Shown: positions 1 through 7,443 of the stretch, in pieces
Layout: the number at the start of each line of letters is the position of its first letter
Numbering within the stretch: the first letter of the stretch is position 1
DNA from: Bacteroidaceae bacterium
GTDB taxonomy: Bacteria > Bacteroidota > Bacteroidia > Bacteroidales > Bacteroidaceae
Direction: 5' to 3'
NCBI GenBank assembly: GCA_900765575.1
Contig: CAAFRW010000102.1
Coordinates: 1-17,245 of the forward strand
DNA: 17,245 nucleotides
Position numbers and translations under genes: made by a program
Notes under the pieces: generated by a model
The model's input: the letters and a program-made list of their open reading frames with translations, nothing else
The model's database searches: none
What the model was told of the DNA's origin: nothing

Positions 1-1185
1 AGCAATGAGAATCGGACGGATTTTGGTTGTGGTGGCTGAGGAGATGCGGAAAACAGGTCTGTTTGAAGAGAGAACGCCAAGAATGAAAGCGCCTGGAAGC
101 AATAATGCTGGCATCTCGCTCGGATATGAAAAGAGCGCAAAAATACAAAGGAAAGTCAGCATGGCTTGGAAATAGCGGTGGCGTTTGTTTTTTTGGGAAT
201 GATAGAAAACACCTCCAAAAAGGAATAGTCCGAAGAATCCATATTCGCAGATGATGCGCAGGGGTTCGTTAAAAGCGCGGATACTGGAAGAAGTATGCTC
301 TGAGAAGATGGATTCGGGGTGAGCTGTTAAGTAGTCGGCTCTGGCCGGCATATATTTGGCGGCGAAAGATTCGCCGCCACTGCCTGCAAAGGGAGATTCC
401 CTGATTAATGAACATCCGACAGTCCAGATAAAAAGACGCCCGTTTGCAGATTTTTGTTTTAGTTGGTATAGGGGAAGTAAGGCTAATAATAGGCTAATGA
501 TGGCTATCCATAGGATAGCTCTTCTTTTCGTGAGGTTGAAAAAGAAGCGGATGGAAGATAGAAAGAGGGCAATCCATGCTGCCCGGGATTGAATTATAAT
601 CAGCATGATGAACATGGATATACCTGCGGCAAGAAGCAGGGAGAAGGCTATAGGAGATTTGTGGAGATACAGGTGGCATGTGAATCGGAATATGGCCCAT
701 TCGGACAGGCCGATAGTCGCAGCCAGAAATGCCGGGTTAGAAAAAGAACCCGTAATGGAGAAGAATTCGTAGTGTGAACTGAATGCACCGATGTATTGCA
801 ACCAGCCATAAAGGTGTTGGCTGAATCCGCATAATGCGATGGCTATGTATATGGAGGTGTTGTGCGCCTTTTTTATTCGCCCTACTATATAGAATACGGT
901 AGCTGACAGCCATAAAGCAATGTTTTCGTTTGAAACAATTCGTTCGTTGAAAAAGAATGATGACAGGAACAGCCAACAGAAAGTGAGTGCTACCCATATA
1001 TCTGTGGAAGAGAAGCTATATGATGTCCCGCTTTTGTGCATAAGTATGAAAAGTGATGCAATGCAGCCACTTATTAAAGCACAGTAGTGGTTATCTTCTG
1101 ATAAATGATAAACGGAAGACATGAAGGGTAGCAATACCATGATTGCTCCTACCAATATGAACGGGGATGGAGATATACGGTACAT
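1..1185 (-). CDS. O-antigen ligase/polymerase-like membrane protein (C-terminus cut by window)
   Basis: An open frame of 395 codons runs without a stop from an ATG at 1185 to the window edge, so the C-terminus lies outside. The product is very hydrophobic, with many predicted membrane segments (for example about residues 8-25, 36-50, 61-79, 88-102, 178-199, 223-240, 315-328 and 340-354). Signs of the Wzy/WaaL O-antigen ligase superfamily are GSFSNPAF near 146-153, SRAAW at 200-204, GRLFIW at 249-254 with the following PFAGSGGESF, and FNEPLRIICEYGFFGL at 305-320, which matches the usual conserved end of the large periplasmic loop. Such proteins join or polymerise lipid-linked glycans at the outer face of the inner membrane; the exact role here is unknown. 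It starts 30 bp after the transglutaminase-like lipoprotein gene and is probably co-transcribed with it. It could be a ligase, a polymerase or a protein O-glycosylation enzyme. Confidence 0.85.
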   Translation of the reverse strand, partial: MYRISPSPFILVGAIMVLLPFMSSVYHLSEDNHYCALISGCIASLFILMHKSGTSYSFSSTDIWVALTFCWLFLSSFFFNERIVSNENIALWLSATVFYIVGRIKKAHNTSIYIAIALCGFSQHLYGWLQYIGAFSSHYEFFSITGSFSNPAFLAATIGLSEWAIFRFTCHLYLHKSPIAFSLLLAAGISMFIMLIIIQSRAAWIALFLSSIRFFFNLTKRRAILWIAIISLLLALLPLYQLKQKSANGRLFIWTVGCSLIRESPFAGSGGESFAAKYMPARADYLTAHPESIFSEHTSSSIRAFNEPLRIICEYGFFGLFLFGGVFYHSQKNKRHRYFQAMLTFLCIFALFSYPSEMPALLLPGAFILGVLSSNRPVFRISSATTTKIRPILIA

Positions 1186-1215
1186 GGTTGATTAATAGCC
1201 TTTTTAATTAGATTC

Positions 1216-3162
1216 TTACCACCATATTTGCTGTTTGTTGCGGTAAGTAAAAGGGCGTTCTTCTTTACCGGCAGTTTTATCTCTCAGAATCATAAGACAA
1301 TGTTCCGGAACCTGATAAACCAACGAATCGCATGTTGCTTTCTGCATGCCTAATGAAATCCATTTGTTGTTGTAGTAGAGCAACTCGTAAAGATGACCGG
1401 ATTCTACAAAGTTTGCGTCGTTTTTGGGAAGAAAACGGATTTGTTCTATCAGAGGGGGCGGATTGCCTAAATCCAGACCAAACCAGTAATCGGACCCTTG
1501 TGAAGTGACGAATGTGTCATATTGCCCGTCAACGCCTTTGGCTAGAACGCTTGTATCCGGATGAGAGCCTATAGGAGTTCCGTGCAGTTTTGTTTTTCCA
1601 TAAATTTCAAATTCAGCCAGTGCTGTGGCCCAGCGGTTGGTGTTTTTATATCGGATATAACGGTAGGCCTTTTGAGGAGTTATCCGATGAAAGGAAAAAA
1701 GACAGGGTGTTTTCTCTACGGTGAATAACGTGTCGGCTTGCCTGAAGTCGGATGACATGGAGCCTTCTATAATGCATCCTTTCATTTTGCACCAAGTTTC
1801 TACCTGGTGGATAAATAGAGGATATTTTCTGTATACTACTACCGTTGACTTTTGATGAGGATGTGCTTCGAGATATTCAACTTCTCCACTTTCATGAAAA
1901 AGGATAGGGACAGATTGACAAGATTCCCTTTTCTCATCCATATAGGTGAGGAGATAGAGCTGGTTGTCTCCAATATGGGCAAAGGATACACGGTGATTGT
2001 TTACAGGGGCTTCTTTTATATCCATCCAGTCTTTTCCCGTTTCAAATACGGAGAGGAGGCAAAATCCTGTTTTTACAGGGGCTTTCTTGATTTCGAGGGT
2101 ATGATTGATGAGGTAAAAAGGAGAGACTTCTTTAATGAAACTCACGGAGGGAGCTGTTTGCTGGATTTCAAATTCGTACCGGAGTACTTGCGTAGCTTTC
2201 TTTACAGAATCCAATCGAGCCGGATAATCTTCTTCAGGAAGAAAATCTGTCTTGAAGATAGAACCGTCGATTATATTGTGAAACTTGGGTAGTGAATCTC
2301 CTTTGTGAAGTGAGAAGGTTGAATCGGGATGCGTAACAAGAGCCACCCACGAGTGTCCTACCGTGCTGTAGTTTGACCAAAAGGGAACGAAATCATAACT
2401 TGCCGGAATTCCTAAGGAGCGTAGCACATAGATAGTCAGATTGCACCGTAGAGAGCAGTTCCCTGGACGTATTTTATCGATGCTCAAAGCATCCATTTGC
2501 CTGGGATAATTGGGTTGTGTATTTCTGAAATAGTGTGTTATTTGTTGGTTGATAGTGGCAAATGCTTTTTTTATATCGGTTTCGTTTTCGATAAGTGTTT
2601 TATATCGGGAGGATAAAGTATCCCGCCATCCGATTTTCGATAGTTTCTCGTTATGAATACGATAGGGAAGAATGTATTTGCAATAGATATCAAAAGAGAT
2701 TTGTTTATTCCATGGGGCTTCTTTCCATGCTTTATACGATTTGTCTATGTTATCAATTAAATAGGTTGCAGAAAGTGTTTCCAAATCTTTATCAGATGTG
2801 ATTTGGGGATGTGGATGTCCCGTTTTGATATGTTCCCAAATGCGATAGATGTTGTCTTTGGGAGTAGTGGTACTGCAAAGTGCTAAGGAATCCGCGTAAG
2901 CTTTTAGGATATCATCATCAAAAGAAAGATGCTCCTGCATGTTGATGATTAAGAATTTTGCAGCGGCTAGCTTTTCTTCATTTTTATCTATTTCGGCATA
3001 ATGTTGTAATACCTGTTCAAGGGCGGTTCTATTCTCTTTGGCTTTCTCTAAGGAGTCTTGAAGCAACCGTTGTTCTTTGTTTGTACAAGAAGAGATAAAA
3101 AATAAAGTCCATACGAATAGGATAGGGAGTTGGGATAGTTGTCGGATGGTTGTTTGGTACAT
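1216..3162 (-). CDS. Transglutaminase-like lipoprotein with C-terminal discoidin-like domain
   Basis: A 648-aa product. The start at 3162 is chosen because it gives a lipoprotein signal (hydrophobic 13-24, lipobox ISSC, Cys26); an in-frame ATG at 3279 lies upstream of the promoter-like box at 3243-3250 and would bury the signal. After a helical stretch (30-230) comes a transglutaminase-like core with GNCSLRC (candidate nucleophile Cys236), the usual LRSLGIPA after it, GHSW (His270) and a candidate acid Asp299 in IDG. Residues about 490-610 resemble an F5/8 type C (discoidin) fold, with RYIRY, AEFEIYG and YWFGLDLGN. The family theme in Bacteroidetes is a surface or periplasmic lipoprotein; the core could be a peptidase, amidase or crosslinking enzyme. 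The reaction cannot be read from sequence. The next gene is the O-antigen ligase-like protein. Confidence 0.85.
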   Translation of the reverse strand: MYQTTIRQLSQLPILFVWTLFFISSCTNKEQRLLQDSLEKAKENRTALEQVLQHYAEIDKNEEKLAAAKFLIINMQEHLSFDDDILKAYADSLALCSTTTPKDNIYRIWEHIKTGHPHPQITSDKDLETLSATYLIDNIDKSYKAWKEAPWNKQISFDIYCKYILPYRIHNEKLSKIGWRDTLSSRYKTLIENETDIKKAFATINQQITHYFRNTQPNYPRQMDALSIDKIRPGNCSLRCNLTIYVLRSLGIPASYDFVPFWSNYSTVGHSWVALVTHPDSTFSLHKGDSLPKFHNIIDGSIFKTDFLPEEDYPARLDSVKKATQVLRYEFEIQQTAPSVSFIKEVSPFYLINHTLEIKKAPVKTGFCLLSVFETGKDWMDIKEAPVNNHRVSFAHIGDNQLYLLTYMDEKRESCQSVPILFHESGEVEYLEAHPHQKSTVVVYRKYPLFIHQVETWCKMKGCIIEGSMSSDFRQADTLFTVEKTPCLFSFHRITPQKAYRYIRYKNTNRWATALAEFEIYGKTKLHGTPIGSHPDTSVLAKGVDGQYDTFVTSQGSDYWFGLDLGNPPPLIEQIRFLPKNDANFVESGHLYELLYYNNKWISLGMQKATCDSLVYQVPEHCLMILRDKTAGKEERPFTYRNKQQIWW

Positions 3163-3242
3163 AGTGCTTCTTTTAAAAGGATTCTTAAAGATGTAGTTTC
3201 TTATGATTCTCAATTTTAGTAAAAGATTCTTTTCTTTTGGCA

Positions 3243-3250
3243 CAAAAGTA
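3243..3250 (-). promoter_or_regulatory. Bacteroides-type -7 box for the lipoprotein/ligase pair
   Basis: On the minus strand the bases read TACTTTTG, an exact match to the Bacteroides TAnnTTTG consensus, 80 bp upstream of the lipoprotein ATG. No clear TTTG is seen at the normal 19-21 bp distance upstream, so the assignment rests on one element. Confidence 0.45.
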
Positions 3251-3460
3251 ATATCCTGATTGATGCCGGAAGTGTACAAATCGATTCAATTTGTGTAATA
3301 ATGGAGATATCCGTTTTTATCCGTTTATAAACTTATATAAAAGAGATTTTCATTCCCTTATTGGAGTGTCAAATTGGGATAGTTGTTTGAACTTTTGAAG
3401 GAAGAAGAGTGGAATGGAATTCTAAAAGGATATTTGGAATTTTGTTGAAGGCGTGTAATG

Positions 3461-3519
3461 ATAAACAAAAAACTGTGTAAAGGCCTCTCTATAATAAAGA
3501 GAGGTACGCTTTACACAGT
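3461..3519 (-). terminator. Intrinsic terminator of valS
   Basis: Arms 3472-3482 (ACTGTGTAAAG) and 3509-3519 are an 11-bp perfect inverted repeat. Inside them CCTCTCT at 3484-3490 pairs with AGAGAGG at 3498-3504 around a 7-base loop, with a small internal bulge. On the minus strand the stem is followed directly by six T residues. It begins 29 bp after the valS stop codon. Confidence 0.9.
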
Positions 3520-3547
3520 AACAAACAAATTAAAATAGCGATTTTCT

Positions 3548-6241
3548 TTATTTCTTCAATGCTGCAATGTTTTCTTTCAACGAAGCAATCTTGCTTTCTG
3601 CGTCAGCTTGTTTCTTGCGTTCTATGTCGATAACATTGGCCGGTGCTTTGCTGACAAACTTTTCGTTGCTAAGTTTTTTCAATACGCTTTGCAAGAACCC
3701 TTCCTGATACTTCAGCTCGGCTTCCAGTTTGGCAAGCTCTTCTTCGGCATTAATCATTCCACCCAGTGGAACGAAGTATTCGGTGGTGCCTACCATGAAT
3801 GAGGCGGCTCCTTCCGGTTTTTCCATTACGAATTCGATGGATGAGAGGTTACAGAGCTTCTTTACAACGTCCTCGTAAGAGACAAGATTCTTGTCTTCGC
3901 CCATGACCAATAGTTCCAAAGCTTCTTTCTGGGCAATGTTCTTTTGGATACGCACATTGCGGATGCCGGTGACTACTTCTTTAATTTGCTCGAACAAATT
4001 TACATGAGCCTGACTTTGTTCGTAGCTGGCTTGGTTGAAAGGAAGCAACTGCGTGGTCATGATGCTTTCACCATCTTTGCGCTCGTCGATATGCTGCCAT
4101 AACTCTTCGGTAATGAATGGCATGAAGGGGTGAAGTTGTTCCAACAATACTTCGAAGAAGTCGAGTGTCTGCCGGTAGGTCACCTTGTCGATAGGTTGTC
4201 CGTAGGCTGGTTTTATCATCTCTAAGTACCAGCTGGAGAACTCGTCCCAGAAGAGTTTGTAAACAGCCATCAAGGCTTCGCTCAAGCGGTATTTACTGAA
4301 GAGGTCTTCTATTTCAAGAGAGACTTTATCCAGCATATCGGCAAACCAGTTCACAGCTTGTTCCGCATACTTGGGTTGCTCTATATCGGCTACTTCCCAT
4401 CCTTTTACCAGACGGAATGCATTCCAAATCTTGTTGTTGAAGTTACGGCCTTGTTCGCAAAGAGTTTCATCGAACAGGATGTCGTTTCCGGCAGGTGCGG
4501 CAAGCATCATACCCATACGTACACCGTCGGCACCGAAACGTTCAATCAGTTCCAGCGGGTCGGGCGAGTTTCCAAGCGATTTACTCATCTTACGACCCAA
4601 CTTATCGCGTACGATACCGGTAAAGTACACGTTCTTGAACGGCATCTTACCTTCGTATTCGTAGCCGGCCATAATCATGCGGGCTACCCAGAAGAAGATG
4701 ATGTCCGGTCCGGTTACCAAGTCGCTGGTAGGGTAGTAGTAGTTGATTTCCTCGTTGCCCGGATGGTTGATACCGTCGAACAGCGAGATGGGCCATAACC
4801 AGGAAGAAAACCAAGTATCCAGACAGTCGCTGTCTTGGCGCAGGTCTTCCGAAGTCAATGCGGCATTGCCGGTTTTCTCCTTAGCAAGTTCCAGTGCTTT
4901 TTCCGGTGTTTCGGCTACCACGTATCCTCCTTCCGGCAGGAAGTAGGCCGGTATGCGGTGTCCCCACCAAAGTTGACGGCTGATACACCAGTCTTTGATG
5001 TTCTCCATCCAGTATTTATAGGTGTTCTTGTATTTAGCCGGATAGAACTTGATATCATCGGTCATTACCGCTTCCAACGCCGGTTTGGCAAGGTGTTCCA
5101 TTTTCAGGAACCATTGCATGGAGAGTTTCGGCTCAATGGCTACGTTGGTACGTTCGGAGAAACCTACTTTATTGGTGTATGCCTCTGTCTTTTCCATCAG
5201 TCCGGCAGCAGTAAGGTCTTTCTCAATCTGTTCGCGGACGTCGAAGCGGTCCATGCCGATGTATAATCCGGCAGCTTCGCTCAAGGTTCCGTTATCGTTG
5301 AAGATGTCGATGCTGGGGAGGTTGTACTTCTCGCCAAGCATATAGTCGTTTACATCGTGGGCTGGAGTCACTTTCAGGCATCCTGTACCGAATTCGATGT
5401 CTACATAGTCGTCTTCTATCACCGGAATGACACGGTTTACCAATGGAACAATCACCTTTTTGCCGCTTAGCCAGCGGTTCTTCGGGTCGTTCGGGTTGAT
5501 GCACATGGCCGTATCACCCATAATAGTTTCCGGACGGGTGGTGGCTACCACGGCATAGCGGCGGCCTTCGGCATCGCGATGAACGACTTCTTCTTCGGCG
5601 CCTGTTTCTCCCGTGCCGTCGTCTTCGGCCACGTAATATTTCAGATAGTAAAGTTTGCTATGCTCTTCTTTGCAAATAACCTCTTCGTCGCTCAGCGCTG
5701 TGAGAGCCTTCGGGTCCCAGTTGACCATGCGTACACCACGGTAAATCAATCCTTTGTTGTACAGGTCGACAAAGACTTTGAGTACGCTTTCGCTGCGCTC
5801 TTCGTCCATAGTGAAAGCCGTACGGTCCCAGTCGCACGATGCGCCCAGTTTACGAAGCTGCTTCAGGATAATGCCCCCATGTTCGTCGGTCCATTCCCAA
5901 GCATGTTTCAGGAACTCTTCGCGGGAGAGGTCGGTCTTTTTAATACCCTGTTGCGCCAGTCGGTTTACTACTTTGGCTTCGGTAGCAATAGAGGCATGGT
6001 CGGTTCCCGGCACCCAGCAAGCGTTTTTGCCTTTCATGCGGGCGCGGCGTACCAGAATATCTTGGATGGTATTGTTAAGCATGTGTCCCATGTGGAGCAC
6101 ACCCGTGACGTTAGGCGGAGGAATGACGACGGTATAAGGTTCTCTTCCGTCGGGTTTTGAACTGAACAATTGATGGTCCAACCAATATTGGTACCATTTA
6201 CCTTCCACCTCTGTAGGGTTGTATTTACTTGCTAATTCCAT
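3548..6241 (-). CDS. valS: Valyl-tRNA synthetase
   Basis: An 897-aa class Ia aminoacyl-tRNA synthetase that charges tRNA-Val with valine in the cytoplasm. Visible signatures are PPPNVTGVLHMGH at 41-53 (HIGH motif), the editing domain with TTRPET at 234-239 and GTGCLKVTPAHD at 286-296, DWCISRQLWWGHRIP at 417-431, KMSKS at 551-555 followed by LGNSPDP, an anticodon-binding domain, and a C-terminal coiled coil over about the last 65 residues, which is the ValS-specific arm that tells it from IleS and LeuS. An acidic stretch at about 205-228 just before the editing core looks like a small insertion. It is a single-gene unit with its own promoter-like box and terminator. Confidence 0.98.
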   Translation of the reverse strand: MELASKYNPTEVEGKWYQYWLDHQLFSSKPDGREPYTVVIPPPNVTGVLHMGHMLNNTIQDILVRRARMKGKNACWVPGTDHASIATEAKVVNRLAQQGIKKTDLSREEFLKHAWEWTDEHGGIILKQLRKLGASCDWDRTAFTMDEERSESVLKVFVDLYNKGLIYRGVRMVNWDPKALTALSDEEVICKEEHSKLYYLKYYVAEDDGTGETGAEEEVVHRDAEGRRYAVVATTRPETIMGDTAMCINPNDPKNRWLSGKKVIVPLVNRVIPVIEDDYVDIEFGTGCLKVTPAHDVNDYMLGEKYNLPSIDIFNDNGTLSEAAGLYIGMDRFDVREQIEKDLTAAGLMEKTEAYTNKVGFSERTNVAIEPKLSMQWFLKMEHLAKPALEAVMTDDIKFYPAKYKNTYKYWMENIKDWCISRQLWWGHRIPAYFLPEGGYVVAETPEKALELAKEKTGNAALTSEDLRQDSDCLDTWFSSWLWPISLFDGINHPGNEEINYYYPTSDLVTGPDIIFFWVARMIMAGYEYEGKMPFKNVYFTGIVRDKLGRKMSKSLGNSPDPLELIERFGADGVRMGMMLAAPAGNDILFDETLCEQGRNFNNKIWNAFRLVKGWEVADIEQPKYAEQAVNWFADMLDKVSLEIEDLFSKYRLSEALMAVYKLFWDEFSSWYLEMIKPAYGQPIDKVTYRQTLDFFEVLLEQLHPFMPFITEELWQHIDERKDGESIMTTQLLPFNQASYEQSQAHVNLFEQIKEVVTGIRNVRIQKNIAQKEALELLVMGEDKNLVSYEDVVKKLCNLSSIEFVMEKPEGAASFMVGTTEYFVPLGGMINAEEELAKLEAELKYQEGFLQSVLKKLSNEKFVSKAPANVIDIERKKQADAESKIASLKENIAALKK

Positions 6242-6284
6242 ATGTGTATGATATGTATTTTATTGATTTGCGAATAATTGCGTG

Positions 6285-6292
6285 CAAAAGTA
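6285..6292 (-). promoter_or_regulatory. -7 box of valS
   Basis: The minus strand reads TACTTTTG, matching the TAnnTTTG consensus, 43 bp upstream of the valS ATG. It is the same octamer as at 3243-3250 and 16863-16870. No clear TTTG -33 element is visible. Confidence 0.5.
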
Positions 6293-6417
6293 ATAAAAAA
6301 GAGCCTTATAAGCTTTAGTATTAAGGAGGAAAATGTGTGGAAAATAGTAAAATAGTGCTCTTGGTGAGATTGCTTCGTGAGGCTTTTGAGCCGACGTCGT
6401 GTTCGTACTGAGGAAGG

Positions 6418-6465
6418 CTTCGCAATGTTGTGACGTTGTGTATTGTACGTCACAACGTTGCGAAG
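6418..6465. repeat. Palindromic repeat element (19-bp inverted repeat)
   Basis: Arms 6418-6436 (CTTCGCAATGTTGTGACGT) and 6447-6465 are inverted copies with a single mismatch, around a 10-base loop at 6437-6446. The outer word GTTGCGAAG at 6457-6465 occurs again as a direct copy at 6479-6487, so the element may extend to about 6487. There is no T-run on either side, so it is not a simple terminator. It resembles REP-like or other extragenic palindromes. Its core GTTGTGAC is also found in the repeat at 8974-9081. Confidence 0.75.
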
Positions 6466-6608
6466 GCAACATCATGAGGTTGCGAAGCGAACGTAATGTA
6501 TCTGCGAATGTATGTGTAAATGCTTGAGAACGTGTAACTTATTAGTTGGTCGTATAGGTTCTGCTCTAATCTATATGTTACAGATATACGAACTGATTCA
6601 ATTCATAA

Positions 6609-6622
6609 CCCGCCAAGGCGGG
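6609..6622. repeat. Short GC-rich hairpin after the FKBP gene
   Basis: CCCGCC at 6609-6614 pairs with GGCGGG at 6617-6622. It lies 56 bp past the FKBP stop codon and could end that transcript, but the minus-strand sequence after the stem (TTATGAATTG) is only weakly T-rich and the loop would be very tight. Confidence 0.3.
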
Positions 6623-6678
6623 AACCCGGTGTTCGATAGTAAAATGAGCGGCTTGATAAAGGATAGAGAATGCGCATT

Positions 6679-7080
6679 CTATGCAATTCCTAATAACTTG
6701 ACTTCAAAGATTAACGTGGAGAAAGCCGGAATGGGTCCGTTGCTGCGGGTTCCGTATCCGATGGCAAAGGGAATGTAGATAAGCCAGTGGTCTCCTATAT
6801 GCATCTGTTGCAAAGCTATTTGCCACCCTTTGATGACTTGGTTCAGGCGGAAGGCTTCGGGGTGTTTCCGTTTCCACGAGTTGTCGAATTCGCGTCCGTT
6901 GATGAGGCTGCCTTTATAATGTACGCTAACAACACTGTTGTAGCGGGGTGTTGCCTCTCCCTTGCCTTTTTCCAATACCCGGTATAAAATGCCGCAAGGC
7001 AATTCTTTTATCCCTTTTTCCGTGCGCAGTGTTTCCAGGAATTGCTCGTTTTGTAGCTTATATTCTTCTTTTCTTCCCAT
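6679..7080 (-). CDS. FKBP-type peptidyl-prolyl cis-trans isomerase
   Basis: A 133-aa protein with one FKBP domain (about 45-131), which speeds cis-trans isomerisation of proline peptide bonds. Binding-pocket residues of the family are visible: Tyr55 in VHYKG, Phe65-Asp66 in REFDNS, Val82-Ile83 and Trp86 in QVIKGW, Tyr109 in GYG, and Phe125 in LIFEVKLL. The GIPAF-type loop is present as GPIPAF. No signal peptide or lipobox is seen, and the N-terminus is charged, so this form should act in the cytoplasm, unlike the exported FkpA/FklB-like members with a dimerisation domain. It is a single gene. An alternative is that it has lost an N-terminal domain, but the frame and the start leave no room for one. 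Confidence 0.93.
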   Translation of the reverse strand: MGRKEEYKLQNEQFLETLRTEKGIKELPCGILYRVLEKGKGEATPRYNSVVSVHYKGSLINGREFDNSWKRKHPEAFRLNQVIKGWQIALQQMHIGDHWLIYIPFAIGYGTRSNGPIPAFSTLIFEVKLLGIA

Positions 7081-7094
7081 ATCTCTTTTTGTGG

Positions 7095-7102
7095 CAAAGA
7101 TA
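7095..7102 (-). promoter_or_regulatory. -7 box of the FKBP gene
   Basis: The minus strand reads TATCTTTG, an exact TAnnTTTG match, 14 bp before the ATG. A TTTT at 7123-7126, 20 bp upstream, approximates the TTTG -33 element. The leader would be very short. A second TATCTTTG at 7178-7185 could be an alternative promoter giving a leader of roughly 90 bases. Confidence 0.45.
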
Positions 7103-7122
7103 GTGCAAACCGAATGCAGAAT

Positions 7123-7142
7123 AAAATGAACTTGTTCATTTT
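7123..7142. promoter_or_regulatory. 20-bp palindrome over the FKBP promoter region
   Basis: AAAATGAAC and GTTCATTTT are perfect inverted 9-base arms around TT. The palindrome begins at the presumed -33 element of the FKBP promoter, a position where a dimeric regulator would block or assist RNA polymerase. As RNA on the plus strand it could also fold as a short AT-rich stem, but no plus-strand gene ends here. Confidence 0.45.
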
Positions 7143-7310
7143 TTATGCTGAGGTGCAGTCTATCTTCGCTTTCGAGGCAAAGATAGCTCTTTTGAAAGAA
7201 TACGGAAGAAGGAAATGAGGTTAAATTACAGGAGCCACTGTGTTATGAAGTCCGTTTTATAATCTGTCCGACTATTGTAGCGGAGCTTTTAGCAGATGTT
7301 TTTGAATCCC

Positions 7311-7360
7311 CCGCATATATAAAATAAGGACGGTCCCCCAGTATATCGGAGAACCGTCCT
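7311..7360 (-). terminator. Probable terminator of the fucosidase operon
   Basis: AGGACGGT at 7327-7334 and ACCGTCCT at 7353-7360 form an 8-bp perfect stem around an 18-base loop. On the minus strand it is followed by TATTTTATATATG, a moderately T-rich tail. It lies 83 bp after the fucosidase stop codon. Confidence 0.6.
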
Positions 7361-7443
7361 CGGACTGAAAAAACAACCTACTGAAAAACAATGATGCGAA
7401 AAGCAATCTTTACCTTAAAGTTCTTCAAGGTCCGTTTGTTCAT

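Larger units (their letters stand above)
3163..3547. other. Intergenic region between valS and the lipoprotein gene
   Basis: This 385-bp stretch holds the promoter-like box of the lipoprotein gene (3243-3250) at one end and the valS terminator (3461-3519) at the other. The A+T-rich middle, about 3295-3460, shows no convincing gene, RNA or repeat. A weak pair of 6-bp arms (ACAAAT 3276-3281, ATTTGT 3289-3294) lies upstream of the promoter-like box. Confidence 0.6.
6242..6678. other. Intergenic region between the FKBP gene and valS
   Basis: This 437-bp stretch carries the valS promoter-like box near 6285-6292, a palindromic repeat element at about 6418-6487, and a short GC-rich hairpin at 6609-6622. 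I see no tRNA, no other RNA gene and no convincing coding frame in it. Short open frames crossing it have no recognisable features and overlap the repeat or the FKBP gene. Confidence 0.6.
7081..7443. other. Intergenic region between the fucosidase and FKBP genes
   Basis: This 363-bp stretch holds the upstream region of the FKBP gene (two TATCTTTG boxes and a palindrome, 7095-7185) and the hairpin after the fucosidase gene (7327-7360). The middle, about 7190-7320, shows nothing I can assign. Confidence 0.6.

Noticed and set aside
356..777. Two short plus-strand open frames in the first kilobase
   Set aside because: A minus-strand frame of 395 codons with clear O-antigen ligase features covers the whole stretch; the plus-strand frames are its shadows.
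1852..2292. 146-aa plus-strand open frame
   Set aside because: It lies antisense inside the transglutaminase-like gene and has no recognisable feature.
3276..3294. ACAAAT / ATTTGT inverted repeat upstream of the lipoprotein promoter-like box
   Set aside because: Six-base A+T-rich arms are expected by chance in such a region, and no other support is visible.
4358..6160. Several plus-strand open frames of 67 to 193 aa
   Set aside because: All are antisense to valS, whose minus-strand product has all expected motifs.
6609..6640. GGGAACCC...GTTCGA segment resembling a tRNA T-arm
   Set aside because: No acceptor, D or anticodon arm can be built around it; it is a short GC-rich hairpin only.
6512..6778. 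88-aa plus-strand open frame
   Set aside because: It overlaps the end of the FKBP gene in antisense, covers a non-coding gap, and shows no signal, domain or start context.
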